A stretch of 32,971 bases of DNA from Rhizobacter sp. (GTDB taxonomy: Bacteria; Pseudomonadota; Gammaproteobacteria; Burkholderiales; Burkholderiaceae_C), in assembly GCA_025350965.1 (NCBI GenBank), contig JANXWV010000044.1:1-32971 (forward strand), in the 5' to 3' direction. Below the pieces are notes generated by a model. It ran no database searches, was not told the DNA's origin, and saw nothing but the letters and a program-made list of their open reading frames with translations. The translations under genes were made by a program, and so were the position numbers. Within the stretch, counting starts at the first letter, position 1. The number at the start of each line of letters is the position of its first letter. This document shows positions 24,650 to 32,012 of the stretch, one piece after another.

Positions 24650-26158
24650 TCAATCTTCCACGAAGGTCGCTTCGCGCTTCTTGCTGATCGACGGCAGCAT
24701 CACGACCACGATCATCAGCACCGCGCAGGCCAGCAGGCCGGCCGACAGCGGGCGGGTGACGAAGGCACTCCAGTCGCCGCGCGAGAGCAGCAGCGCGCGG
24801 CGCAGGTTCTCTTCCATCATCGGCCCGAGGATGAAGCCCAGCAACAGCGGTGCGGCCTCGCAGCTGAGCTTGTAGAACACGTAGCCGATGACCGCAAAAA
24901 TGGCGGTCAGGAACACGTCGAAGGTGCTGTTGTTCAGCGTGTAGACGCCGATGCAGCAGAACAGCGCGATGGCCGGGAACAGGTACTTGTACGGCACCGT
25001 GAGCAGCTTGATCCAGATGCCGATGAGCGGCAGGTTCAGGATCACCAGCATCGCGTTGCCGACCCACATCGAGGCGATCAAACCCCAGAACAGTTGCGGG
25101 TTGCTCGTCATCACTTGCGGGCCGGGCTGGATGCCCTTGATCGTCATCGCGCCGACCATCAGCGCCATCACCGCATTGGGCGGGATGCCGAGCGTGAGCA
25201 TCGGGATGAACGAGGTTTGCGCACCAGCGTTGTTGGCCGACTCGGGGCCCGCCACGCCCTGGATCGCGCCCTTGCCGAAGGGGATGCGCGGGTTGCGCAC
25301 GATCTTCTTCTCGAGCGCGTACGACGCGAACGACGCCAGCAGCGCGCCGCCGCCCGGCAGCACCCCGAGGATCGAGCCCAGTGCCGTGCCGCGCAGCACC
25401 GACGGCCAGGCTTCCTTGAAGTCCTGCATCGTGGGCCACAGGCCGGTCACGTTCTTGGTGAACACCTCGCGGTCTTCGTCGGGCTGCCCGAGGTTGGTGA
25501 TGATTTCGCCGAAGCCGAACACGCCCATCGCAATGCCCACGAAGCCCAGGCCGTCAGTGAGTTCGGGAATGTCGAAGCTGTAGCGCGCCGTGCCCGAGAT
25601 CACGTCGGTGTTGATCTGCGCGAGCAGCAGGCCGAGCAGGATCATCGCGATGGCCTTGATGAGCGAGCCCGACGCCAGCACCACCGCGCCGATCAGGCCC
25701 AGCACCATCAGCGAGAAGTACTCGGCCGGGCCGAACTTGAACGCGAGTTCGGTCAGTGGCGGCGCGAACGCGGCAATGATGATCGTGCCCACGCACCCTG
25801 CGAAGAACGAGCCCAGCGCCGACACCGACAGCGCCGCACCAGCGCGGCCTTGCCGCGCCATCGCGTAGCCGTCGATCGCGGTGACCACCGATGACGACTC
25901 ACCGGGCACGTTGATCAAGATGGCCGTGGTCGAGCCGCCGTACTGCGCACCGTAATAGATGCCGGCCAGCATGATGAGTGCAGGCGTGGCGTCGAGCGCG
26001 TAGATCGACGGCAGCAGCATCGCGATGGTGGCCACCGGCCCGAGGCCGGGCAACACGCCGATCAGCGTGCCCAGCACCGAGCCGAAGAAGGCATACAGCA
26101 GGTTCTGCCACGTGAATGCCACGCCGAAGCCGAGCATGAGGTTGTTGATGAGTTCCAT
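24650..26158 (-). CDS. tctA: Tripartite tricarboxylate transporter, large permease subunit TctA
   Basis: The 502-residue main membrane subunit of a TTT-family carboxylate importer. About twelve hydrophobic segments are visible along with the family signatures GVLPGLGPVATIAMLLP (near residue 40), YYGAQYGGSTTAILINVPGE (~70-88) and the related second copy LGVLPGGGALLASF. TctA works with TctB and a periplasmic TctC to take up citrate, tricarballylate, phthalates or similar acids driven by ion gradients. The ATG lies 30 bases after the tctB stop. No tctC gene is present in the window. The substrate cannot be deduced. Confidence 0.96.
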   Translation of the reverse strand: MELINNLMLGFGVAFTWQNLLYAFFGSVLGTLIGVLPGLGPVATIAMLLPSIYALDATPALIMLAGIYYGAQYGGSTTAILINVPGESSSVVTAIDGYAMARQGRAGAALSVSALGSFFAGCVGTIIIAAFAPPLTELAFKFGPAEYFSLMVLGLIGAVVLASGSLIKAIAMILLGLLLAQINTDVISGTARYSFDIPELTDGLGFVGIAMGVFGFGEIITNLGQPDEDREVFTKNVTGLWPTMQDFKEAWPSVLRGTALGSILGVLPGGGALLASFASYALEKKIVRNPRIPFGKGAIQGVAGPESANNAGAQTSFIPMLTLGIPPNAVMALMVGAMTIKGIQPGPQVMTSNPQLFWGLIASMWVGNAMLVILNLPLIGIWIKLLTVPYKYLFPAIALFCCIGVYTLNNSTFDVFLTAIFAVIGYVFYKLSCEAAPLLLGFILGPMMEENLRRALLLSRGDWSAFVTRPLSAGLLACAVLMIVVVMLPSISKKREATFVED

Positions 26159-26188
26159 GGGCTGTCTCGTTGTTCGCGTTGTTCGAGT

Positions 26189-26650
26189 TCAGGCCATGAA
26201 CCAGGGCTTGAGCGGAATCGTGAGGTTCAAGCCCCAGATGAAGATGAACCAGGCGCCCGCAGTGAGCACCACCGCGTTGAGCAGAACGCCCTTCCAGCCG
26301 AACTCTTTGCCGGCGAAGCTCACCATGATGATGAGCAGCGGAATGGTTACGAACATGCCCAGCCGGGGCAGCGCGAAACCGAACACCGCGATCGACGCGA
26401 CGGTGACGAGCAAGGGGCGCCATGCGATCGGCCCGATCGGGTCACCGCCTTCGGTTTCGATGGTCAGCGACTTGAACAGAACAACCGCGCCGAGCAGCGC
26501 GAGCACCACACTCAGCAGCAGTGGAAAGTAGCCCGCGCCGGGCCGGGCGGACGTGCCCATCGAGTAGTTCGTGGCACCGATGCCGAACACCAGGCCAGTG
26601 CCGATGAACATGAGGCCGGACAGGAAGTCCCGCGTGCTTTTGATCTTCAA
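26189..26650 (-). CDS. tctB: Tripartite tricarboxylate transporter, small subunit TctB
   Basis: A 153-residue small membrane subunit with four hydrophobic helices (GLMFIGTGLVFGIGA; LLLSVVLALLGAVVLF; LLVTVASIAVFGFALP; GVLLNAVVLTAGAWFIFIWGL) and the family's GPGYFP-like motif, here RPGAGYFPLLLSVV. The start codon is TTG (complement of 26648-26650), giving MKIKSTRDFLSG, supported by a good GAGGAG 7 bases upstream. It is the first gene of the tctB-tctA unit. Confidence 0.93.
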   Translation of the reverse strand: MKIKSTRDFLSGLMFIGTGLVFGIGATNYSMGTSARPGAGYFPLLLSVVLALLGAVVLFKSLTIETEGGDPIGPIAWRPLLVTVASIAVFGFALPRLGMFVTIPLLIIMVSFAGKEFGWKGVLLNAVVLTAGAWFIFIWGLNLTIPLKPWFMA

Positions 26651-26657
26651 ATACGTT

Positions 26658-26663
26658 CTCCTC
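26658..26663 (-). promoter_or_regulatory. Shine-Dalgarno GAGGAG that sets the TTG start of tctB
   Basis: Complement of 26658-26663 reads GAGGAG, 7 bases before the TTG at 26648-26650. No ATG or GTG lies at an equally good distance, so the unusual start codon is well supported. A TAGAAT -10-like hexamer (complement of 26687-26692) lies upstream, without a clear -35. Confidence 0.7.
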
Positions 26664-26779
26664 GCCCGCTCTCCCGGGGGCTTGCGATTCTAGGCATGGC
26701 GCCCTGCGGCCGGCCCTTGGTATTCACGTACGCGGCACAGCCGAACAAGGCGCTGGCCGTGATGAGGCAAGAGGCTGCG

Positions 26780-28579
26780 TCACGGCTCCCAGGCCGGTGT
26801 GGCACGCAGCACCTCGTCGAGCGTGGTCAGGCCTTCGGCGACCTTCATCGCACCGGCCAGCCGCAGCGGGCGCATGCCGTCCTGCAGGCCCTGGTGGCGC
26901 AGGCGGGCGATGTCGGTCGTCGGGTGAATGTGTGTGCGCGCGGCGTCGCTCACGGTCAGCAGCTCGTACAGGCCGGCGCGGCCACGGAAGCCGGTCATGC
27001 GGCACTCCAGGCAACCCACGGGCTTGTACGGCTTGACCGCGCCGTTCAGGCGCCACGGCTTCACGACCTCGTCGAGCGTGAGCCGCGTGGTGCCGTCGTC
27101 GGGTTGCTTGCAACTCACGCACAGCGTGCGCACCAGGCGCTGCGCCAGCACGCCGATCACGGTGGAGCCGATCAGATAAGGCGCCACGCCGAGGTCGGTG
27201 AGCCGCGTGATGGCCGAGGCCGCATCGTTCGTGTGCAGCGTGCTGAACACCAGGTGGCCGGTGAGCGCGGCCTGGATCGCCATCTCGGCCGTGGCCAGGT
27301 CGCGGATCTCGCCGACCATGATGATGTCCGGGTCCTGGCGCATCAAGGCGCGCAGGCCTTCGGCGAAGCCGAGGTCGATGTTGCTCTGCACCTGTGTCTG
27401 GTTCAGTGCCGGCTGGATCATCTCGATCGGGTCTTCGATGGTGCAGACGTTGACCTCGTCGGTCGCCAGGCGCCGCAGCGTCGAATACAGCGTGGTCGTC
27501 TTGCCCGAGCCGGTCGGGCCGGTGAGCAGGATGATCCCGTGGGGCTTGGCCACGAGCGCTTCCCAGCGCTTGCCGTCGTGGCTGCCGAAGCCCAGGCCGT
27601 CGAGCGCCTTGACGGTCGTGTCGGGGTCGAAGATGCGCATGACCATCTTCTCGCCGAAGGCGGTGGGCAACGTGGACAAGCGCATCTCGACTTCGTCGCC
27701 CTGCGGGTTGCGCGTCTTGATGCGGCCGTCGAGCGGGCGGCGCTTTTCGACCACGTCCATGCGGCCGAGCAGCTTGATGCGCGCGATCATCGCGTTCATC
27801 ACGCCGGGCGGCAGCTGGTAGACGGTGTGCATGACGCCGTCGATGCGGAAGCGGATCACGCTGCGCTCGCGCCGCGGCTCGAGGTGAATGTCAGACGCGC
27901 GCTGGTCGAACGCGTACTGCCAGAGCCAGTCGACCACTTGCACGACACCCTGGTCGTTGGCGTCGAGCGCCTTGGTCGTCTTGCCCAGCTCGACGAGCTG
28001 CTCGAAGCTCGCCAGCGCCGAGGTCTCGCCGGTCTTGATGGCGTTGCGCACCGAGCGCGCCAGCGTGTAGAACTCGGTCGTGTAGCGAGCCAGTTCGAGC
28101 GGGCTCACGACCACGAGCTTGATGGCCTTGCGCGCATGCGCCTCGATCTCGGGCACCCACGCCACGTCGAGCGGCTCGCAGGTGGCGATGGTCACATCGG
28201 TCAGGCCCACGGTGATGGGCAGCGCGCGGCGCCGCTCGGCGTAGGTGATCGACATGATCTCGGTGACGCGGCCCACGTCCACGCGCAGCGGGTCGATGCG
28301 CAGGTAGGGCAGGCCGCAGCGCAGCGCGAGCCACTCGGTCAGCGCTTCCACGTCCAGCGCCTTGCCGGTTGCGGTGTGGGTGAGGTTGACTGCACCGAGC
28401 CGCACCAGCGGGTGCTGCGCGCTGTTCGCACCGCTGAAGCGGCGCCGCGTGGCGTCGGCTTCTTCGGCGCTGATGAGCGCGTCGTCACGCAGCCACTGCA
28501 GCAGCGAACGCCACTCCAGCGGGCCGGGCGTGTGGGTCATCACAGGCGGTGGAGCGAGAGGTGTGGCAACAACTTTCAT
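26780..28579 (-). CDS. GspE/PilB-type secretion or pilus assembly ATPase
   Basis: A 599-residue cytoplasmic ATPase. An N-terminal MshEN/GspE-N-like region (~20-190) is followed by N2D (ASDIHLEPRRERSVIRFRIDG), the Walker A GPTGSGKTTTLYS (354-366; K360), the Asp box (TIEDPIEM), Walker B (ALMRQDPDIIMVGEIRD) and the His box (FSTLHTNDAASAITRL). A tetracysteine zinc motif is present: CVSCKQ then CLECRM (next to TGFRGRAGLYELL). These define GspE/PilB ATPases that drive type II secretion or type IV pilus assembly. No other T2SS or pilus gene is nearby, so its partners are encoded elsewhere. An alternative start at residue 14 (MTHTPGP) is possible. Confidence 0.93.
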   Translation of the reverse strand: MKVVATPLAPPPVMTHTPGPLEWRSLLQWLRDDALISAEEADATRRRFSGANSAQHPLVRLGAVNLTHTATGKALDVEALTEWLALRCGLPYLRIDPLRVDVGRVTEIMSITYAERRRALPITVGLTDVTIATCEPLDVAWVPEIEAHARKAIKLVVVSPLELARYTTEFYTLARSVRNAIKTGETSALASFEQLVELGKTTKALDANDQGVVQVVDWLWQYAFDQRASDIHLEPRRERSVIRFRIDGVMHTVYQLPPGVMNAMIARIKLLGRMDVVEKRRPLDGRIKTRNPQGDEVEMRLSTLPTAFGEKMVMRIFDPDTTVKALDGLGFGSHDGKRWEALVAKPHGIILLTGPTGSGKTTTLYSTLRRLATDEVNVCTIEDPIEMIQPALNQTQVQSNIDLGFAEGLRALMRQDPDIIMVGEIRDLATAEMAIQAALTGHLVFSTLHTNDAASAITRLTDLGVAPYLIGSTVIGVLAQRLVRTLCVSCKQPDDGTTRLTLDEVVKPWRLNGAVKPYKPVGCLECRMTGFRGRAGLYELLTVSDAARTHIHPTTDIARLRHQGLQDGMRPLRLAGAMKVAEGLTTLDEVLRATPAWEP

Positions 28580-28585
28580 CGGCGG

Positions 28586-29392
28586 TCAATCGTGGGCATC
28601 AGGGGCGGCGTCAAGGGTGGCTGCCCCGTCGGCCCAGGGGCGAATCATGCGCAGCCACTTGCGCGCCGGCAGCTTGAAGCGCGCTTCGATGGTATCCGCG
28701 CGCTGCGCCAGCACGGCGCGCTCGGGCATCGCTGCGTTCTTCAGCGCAAGCACGATGGTGTTGCCCTCCTTCGTGGGCCGCAGGCTTCGAACCTGCGCTG
28801 CGCCGAAGACACTGGCGATGCGCCCGGCACTGCGCTCGAAGCTGGCATCGCGGCCGAACAGGTTGACCGCCATCACGCCGCCGTCGGCGAGCAGGCGGTG
28901 GCAGTCGCGGTAAAACGCGGCGCTGTCGAGCACCGGGCTGGCGGCGTTGTGGTCGTAGAGGTCCACGCACAGGGCCTGCACCGTGTCGGCACGGGCCGGG
29001 TCGGCGGCATAGTCGGCGGCGTTCATTTCGAGAAGCTCGAAGCGCGGGCCGCTGGCCGGCAGGCGGAACCAGAGCCGGCAGGCGTCGATCACGCTCGGGT
29101 TCAGTTCGACCGCCGTGCAGCGCATGCGCATCGCGGTGTGGCAGAAGCGGGTGATCGCAGCCGCGCCCAGGCCCAGTTGCACGGCGTGGCCACGGGTCAG
29201 CTCAAGGCTCGGGCGCAGCAGCATCCAGGCCATCATGCGCTGGATGTACTCCAGCTCCAGCACCTGCGGCTTGGCGGTGCGCATGGCGCCCTGCACCCAA
29301 GGCGTGCCGAGGTGAAGGTAGCGCACGCCGTCGGCCTCCGACAGGGTGGCCGGGGCCATGTCGGGCGTTGAGGTCTTGCGGCGTGCTGTCAC
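28586..29392 (-). CDS. Spermidine-synthase-like protein (methyltransferase fold)
   Basis: A 268-residue protein with the spermidine synthase-type Rossmann fold. The cofactor loop reads VQLGLGAAAITRFC rather than the GGGDGG of true aminopropyltransferases; CTAVELNPSVIDACR follows with the acidic ribose-binding Glu. VDLYDHNAASPVLDSAAFYRDC replaces the catalytic D-x-x-D segment. Loss of GGGDGG suggests it does not make spermidine. The start is taken at the GTG at 29392, with AAGG about 7 bases upstream; an ATG at 29359 is the alternative. It ends 6 bases before the GspE-type gene, so the two are likely co-transcribed. Function unknown beyond the fold. Confidence 0.8.
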   Translation of the reverse strand: MTARRKTSTPDMAPATLSEADGVRYLHLGTPWVQGAMRTAKPQVLELEYIQRMMAWMLLRPSLELTRGHAVQLGLGAAAITRFCHTAMRMRCTAVELNPSVIDACRLWFRLPASGPRFELLEMNAADYAADPARADTVQALCVDLYDHNAASPVLDSAAFYRDCHRLLADGGVMAVNLFGRDASFERSAGRIASVFGAAQVRSLRPTKEGNTIVLALKNAAMPERAVLAQRADTIEARFKLPARKWLRMIRPWADGAATLDAAPDAHD

Positions 29393-29450
29393 TGGAATAC
29401 CTTCGTGCTGCGCACTGCGGTGCGAGCCCCTTCGGGCGGCCGGGCGGGGC

Positions 29451-29957
29451 TCATGCGAGGCCGTGCTCTGCGAAGACCGCGCGCCAGGCGGCGAGCTTGC
29501 GGTCGAAATGCCAACTCGCGTTGGCCGGGCTGGTGGACGGAAGGCGGTGCACCGCCATGCCGAGCGCACGAGTGTGGCGCATCGCGCGGGCCGACTCACC
29601 GCCGTTGTGCGCGATGGCTTTCAGCCCGGGCGCCCTGCGCATCAGCTCGGCCAGATCGATGAGCTCCGGCGCGCGGATGGCGCTGTCGAGGCTGCCTTCG
29701 CGTTGGCACTGCGCGTACACGTCCCACAGGCCAAGACCTTTCGCCCGCGCGGCGGCAATGCGCGCGGCGTAGGGCAACGCCACCAGGTCGACGCTCCACA
29801 GCGCCGACAGGAGCGGCCAGAAGTGGTTGCGCGGGTGGCCGTAGTACTGCTGCGCCGCAAGCGAGGCCACGCCGGGGAAGCTGCCGAGCACGACGAGCCG
29901 CGTGTTCGCGTCGAGCACCGGCCCCAGGCCCCGAAGCACGCCGCCAGTGGCCGTCAT
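29451..29957 (-). CDS. DNA-deoxyinosine glycosylase (hypoxanthine-DNA glycosylase, UDG family 6)
   Basis: A 168-residue uracil-DNA-glycosylase-fold enzyme that removes deaminated bases, chiefly hypoxanthine, from DNA. Characteristic motifs are LVVLGSFPGVASLAAQQYYGHPRNHFWPLL (~21-50), containing the family's GSFP and NxFW elements, and LPSTSPANA near the C-terminus. HNGGESA supplies the strand-intercalation-like loop. The start ATG overlaps the tatD stop by 4 bases (ATGA), so the two are translationally coupled in a DNA-maintenance operon. Length is typical. Confidence 0.9.
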   Translation of the reverse strand: MTATGGVLRGLGPVLDANTRLVVLGSFPGVASLAAQQYYGHPRNHFWPLLSALWSVDLVALPYAARIAAARAKGLGLWDVYAQCQREGSLDSAIRAPELIDLAELMRRAPGLKAIAHNGGESARAMRHTRALGMAVHRLPSTSPANASWHFDRKLAAWRAVFAEHGLA

Positions 29958-30802
29958 GCGGCGCCTGACACGGCATCGAGCGGCGCTGACTGCGCCAACT
30001 CTGCGAGCTTCGGTAGAGCGACCCGCGCGTTGGCGCCGGTGGCCGCTGCCAGCTCGGGCAGCGGCAGGCCGCGCAGTGCCGCCAGCACCCCGGCCATGCG
30101 CGGCAGCTCGGCGGGCTCGTTGCGTGGGCGGTCGCCCGCAGCGCGCTCGGCCGCCGTCTTGTAGAGCCAATGTGGCGGAATGTCCGGCGCGTCGGTTTCC
30201 AGCACGATGGCGTCAAGCGGCAAAACCTGGGCGAGGCGGCGGATCTGCAGCGCGCGGTCGAAGGTCATCGCCCCGCCGAAGCCGAGCTTGAAACCGAGTG
30301 CGACGAAGGCCAACGCCTGTTGCTCGCTGCCGTTGAACGCGTGCGCAATGCCGCCTGGCACCGGCGTCAGGCGAAGGTGCTTCAGCAACGTGTCGGCCGA
30401 GCGGCGCACATGCAGGATCACCGGCAGGCCGAACTCGCGCGCCAGCTTCAGTTGCGCCACGTAGAAGTGCACCTGCCGGTCGCGGGCCAGCCCGGGCAGG
30501 AAGTGGTCCAGGCCGATCTCGCCGACCGCCACCAGGCGTGGGTCGTTGCGCTGCGCCTGCAAGGCTTCGCGCAGCAGCGCCAGGTGGCCTTCAGCCGCAC
30601 GGCCGGTGGCAATGGGGTGGATGCCCAGGGCATACGCCACACCATGCCGATGCGCGAGCACCCGCACGGTGTCGAAGTTCGCGGCCTCGACGGCGGGCAC
30701 CACGATCTGCGTGACGCCGGCGGTGCGAGCGCGCGCGACCACGCTGTCCCGGTCGGCATCGAACTCGGCGGCATCGAGGTGGCAATGGGTGTCGGTCCAC
30801 AT
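29954..30802 (-). CDS. TatD-family metal-dependent hydrolase / DNase
   Basis: A 282-residue TIM-barrel metalloenzyme of the TatD group, with 3'-5' exonuclease activity in characterised members. Metal-binding motifs are DTHCHLDAAEFD (4-15), VGEIGLDHF (catalytic Glu), ILHVRRS, HAFNG and ETDAPDIPPHW near the C-terminus. Most TatD proteins read GLD[FY]; this one is GLDHF, and the last motif is TDAPDIPP rather than TDxPYL, features I associate with a subgroup. The start (MWTDTHCH) matches the usual family N-terminus. Its stop overlaps the glycosylase start, and it is divergent from the protease gene. Confidence 0.92.
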   Translation of the reverse strand: MWTDTHCHLDAAEFDADRDSVVARARTAGVTQIVVPAVEAANFDTVRVLAHRHGVAYALGIHPIATGRAAEGHLALLREALQAQRNDPRLVAVGEIGLDHFLPGLARDRQVHFYVAQLKLAREFGLPVILHVRRSADTLLKHLRLTPVPGGIAHAFNGSEQQALAFVALGFKLGFGGAMTFDRALQIRRLAQVLPLDAIVLETDAPDIPPHWLYKTAAERAAGDRPRNEPAELPRMAGVLAALRGLPLPELAAATGANARVALPKLAELAQSAPLDAVSGAA

Positions 30803-30975
30803 GCGCACATCATGCCTCGCGAGCCGGCAGCGCATGGCAGCCCCATGGGCGCCGCCGAGACAGGACATGGCCTCCGTGCTACTGTTGGTGCGTGTGCTCT
30901 CGGCGCTGGTTTTTGACCCAGGTGTCGCGGCGCAGCGAACGGGTCCGTCAACACGCTTCGACCGGGATGCAGACG

Positions 30976-31992
30976 ATGAAGAAGGCACCGCTCTACAGCC
31001 GCTCACGCGCGTCAACGCGGGGCGCCGACCCGTCGCCAGATGCGAACGCCGCAGCAGCCACCGCAGTCCGCACGCCGGGCCCAGTGTCCGGCACGCCGGG
31101 CTCGCGCGGTACGCGCTTCACGGCGCTGCTCGCCCGCCATGAACGCCGGTTGTGGGCCGGTGCGATGGCGGTGCTTCTCGTCGCCGGGGTTTCCTCGGCC
31201 CTGTTGCACGAGCGCGCCAAGCCCGCGTTGACGATGGCGCAGATCGACGCCGCGATGCGCAAGTCGATCGAAGAAACTCCCCTGCAGTCGCCGGCTGCGC
31301 GGGCGTACGAAGCCATCCTTCCATCGGTGGTGCGCGTGGTCGGCCTGATGACCGAAGGCGACGACGGCAGCGACGCCGCTGCGGATGCCAGGGCCGACCC
31401 GAAGACCAACGCGAGAGCAGATGCCAAGGGTGCAGCCAAAGAGCGCGGCCCGGTCGAGCGCGGCATCGGCACCGGCGTGGTCATCATCGACAACGGCACC
31501 ATCCTGACCAACCTGCACGTGATCGCCGGTGCCAAGCGCGTGCGGGTCACGTTCATGGACGGCACCGAGTCCGACGCGATCGTGATGAGCACCCAGCCCG
31601 AGAACGACCTGGCCGTGCTGCGCGCCAAGACCATCCCCGACGACCTGGAAGCCGCCACGCTGCGCTCCACCGCCGACCTCGCGCCCGGCGACCGCGTGAT
31701 GGCGGTGGGCTTCCCGTTCGGCATCGGGCCGTCGGCGTCCGAGGGCATCGTCTCGGGCCTGAAGCGCGAGTTCCGCTCGCCCGAAGGCCGGCAGAACATG
31801 AAGAACCTGATTCAGTTCGACGCGGCCGCGAACCCCGGCAACTCGGGCGGGCCACTGGTCACGATGGAAGGCGAGGTGGTGGGCATCGTGACCGCCATCC
31901 TCAACCCTTCGCAGCAGCGCACGTTCATCGGCATCGGCTTCGCGGTGCCGATCGAGAACGCCGCGTCGGCCATCGGCATGCCGCCGTTCTGA
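30976..31992 (+). CDS. Membrane-anchored trypsin-like serine protease (HtrA/DegP-like, no PDZ)
   Basis: A 338-residue protein with a ~55-residue basic/Pro-rich cytoplasmic tail, one transmembrane segment (~58-79, RLWAGAMAVLLVAGVSSALL), and a periplasmic S1C protease domain. The triad is H181 (ILTNLHVIAGA), D211 (PENDLAVL) and S290 (NPGNSGGPL). A charged low-complexity linker (ADARADPKTNARADAKGAAKERG) separates the anchor region from the protease. The product ends shortly after the protease domain, so the PDZ domains of DegP/DegS are absent. ATG 30967 is 9 bases further upstream and possible. It precedes a MoxR gene by 20 bases. Confidence 0.88.
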   Translation: MKKAPLYSRSRASTRGADPSPDANAAAATAVRTPGPVSGTPGSRGTRFTALLARHERRLWAGAMAVLLVAGVSSALLHERAKPALTMAQIDAAMRKSIEETPLQSPAARAYEAILPSVVRVVGLMTEGDDGSDAAADARADPKTNARADAKGAAKERGPVERGIGTGVVIIDNGTILTNLHVIAGAKRVRVTFMDGTESDAIVMSTQPENDLAVLRAKTIPDDLEAATLRSTADLAPGDRVMAVGFPFGIGPSASEGIVSGLKREFRSPEGRQNMKNLIQFDAAANPGNSGGPLVTMEGEVVGIVTAILNPSQQRTFIGIGFAVPIENAASAIGMPPF

Positions 31993-32012
31993 TCACTCCT
32001 CACTCTCGACCC

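Noticed and set aside
26696..29371. An 891-codon plus-strand frame opposite the GspE-type ATPase and its neighbour
   Set aside because: Covers two genes with clear motifs on the other strand; its own translation has no recognisable domain.
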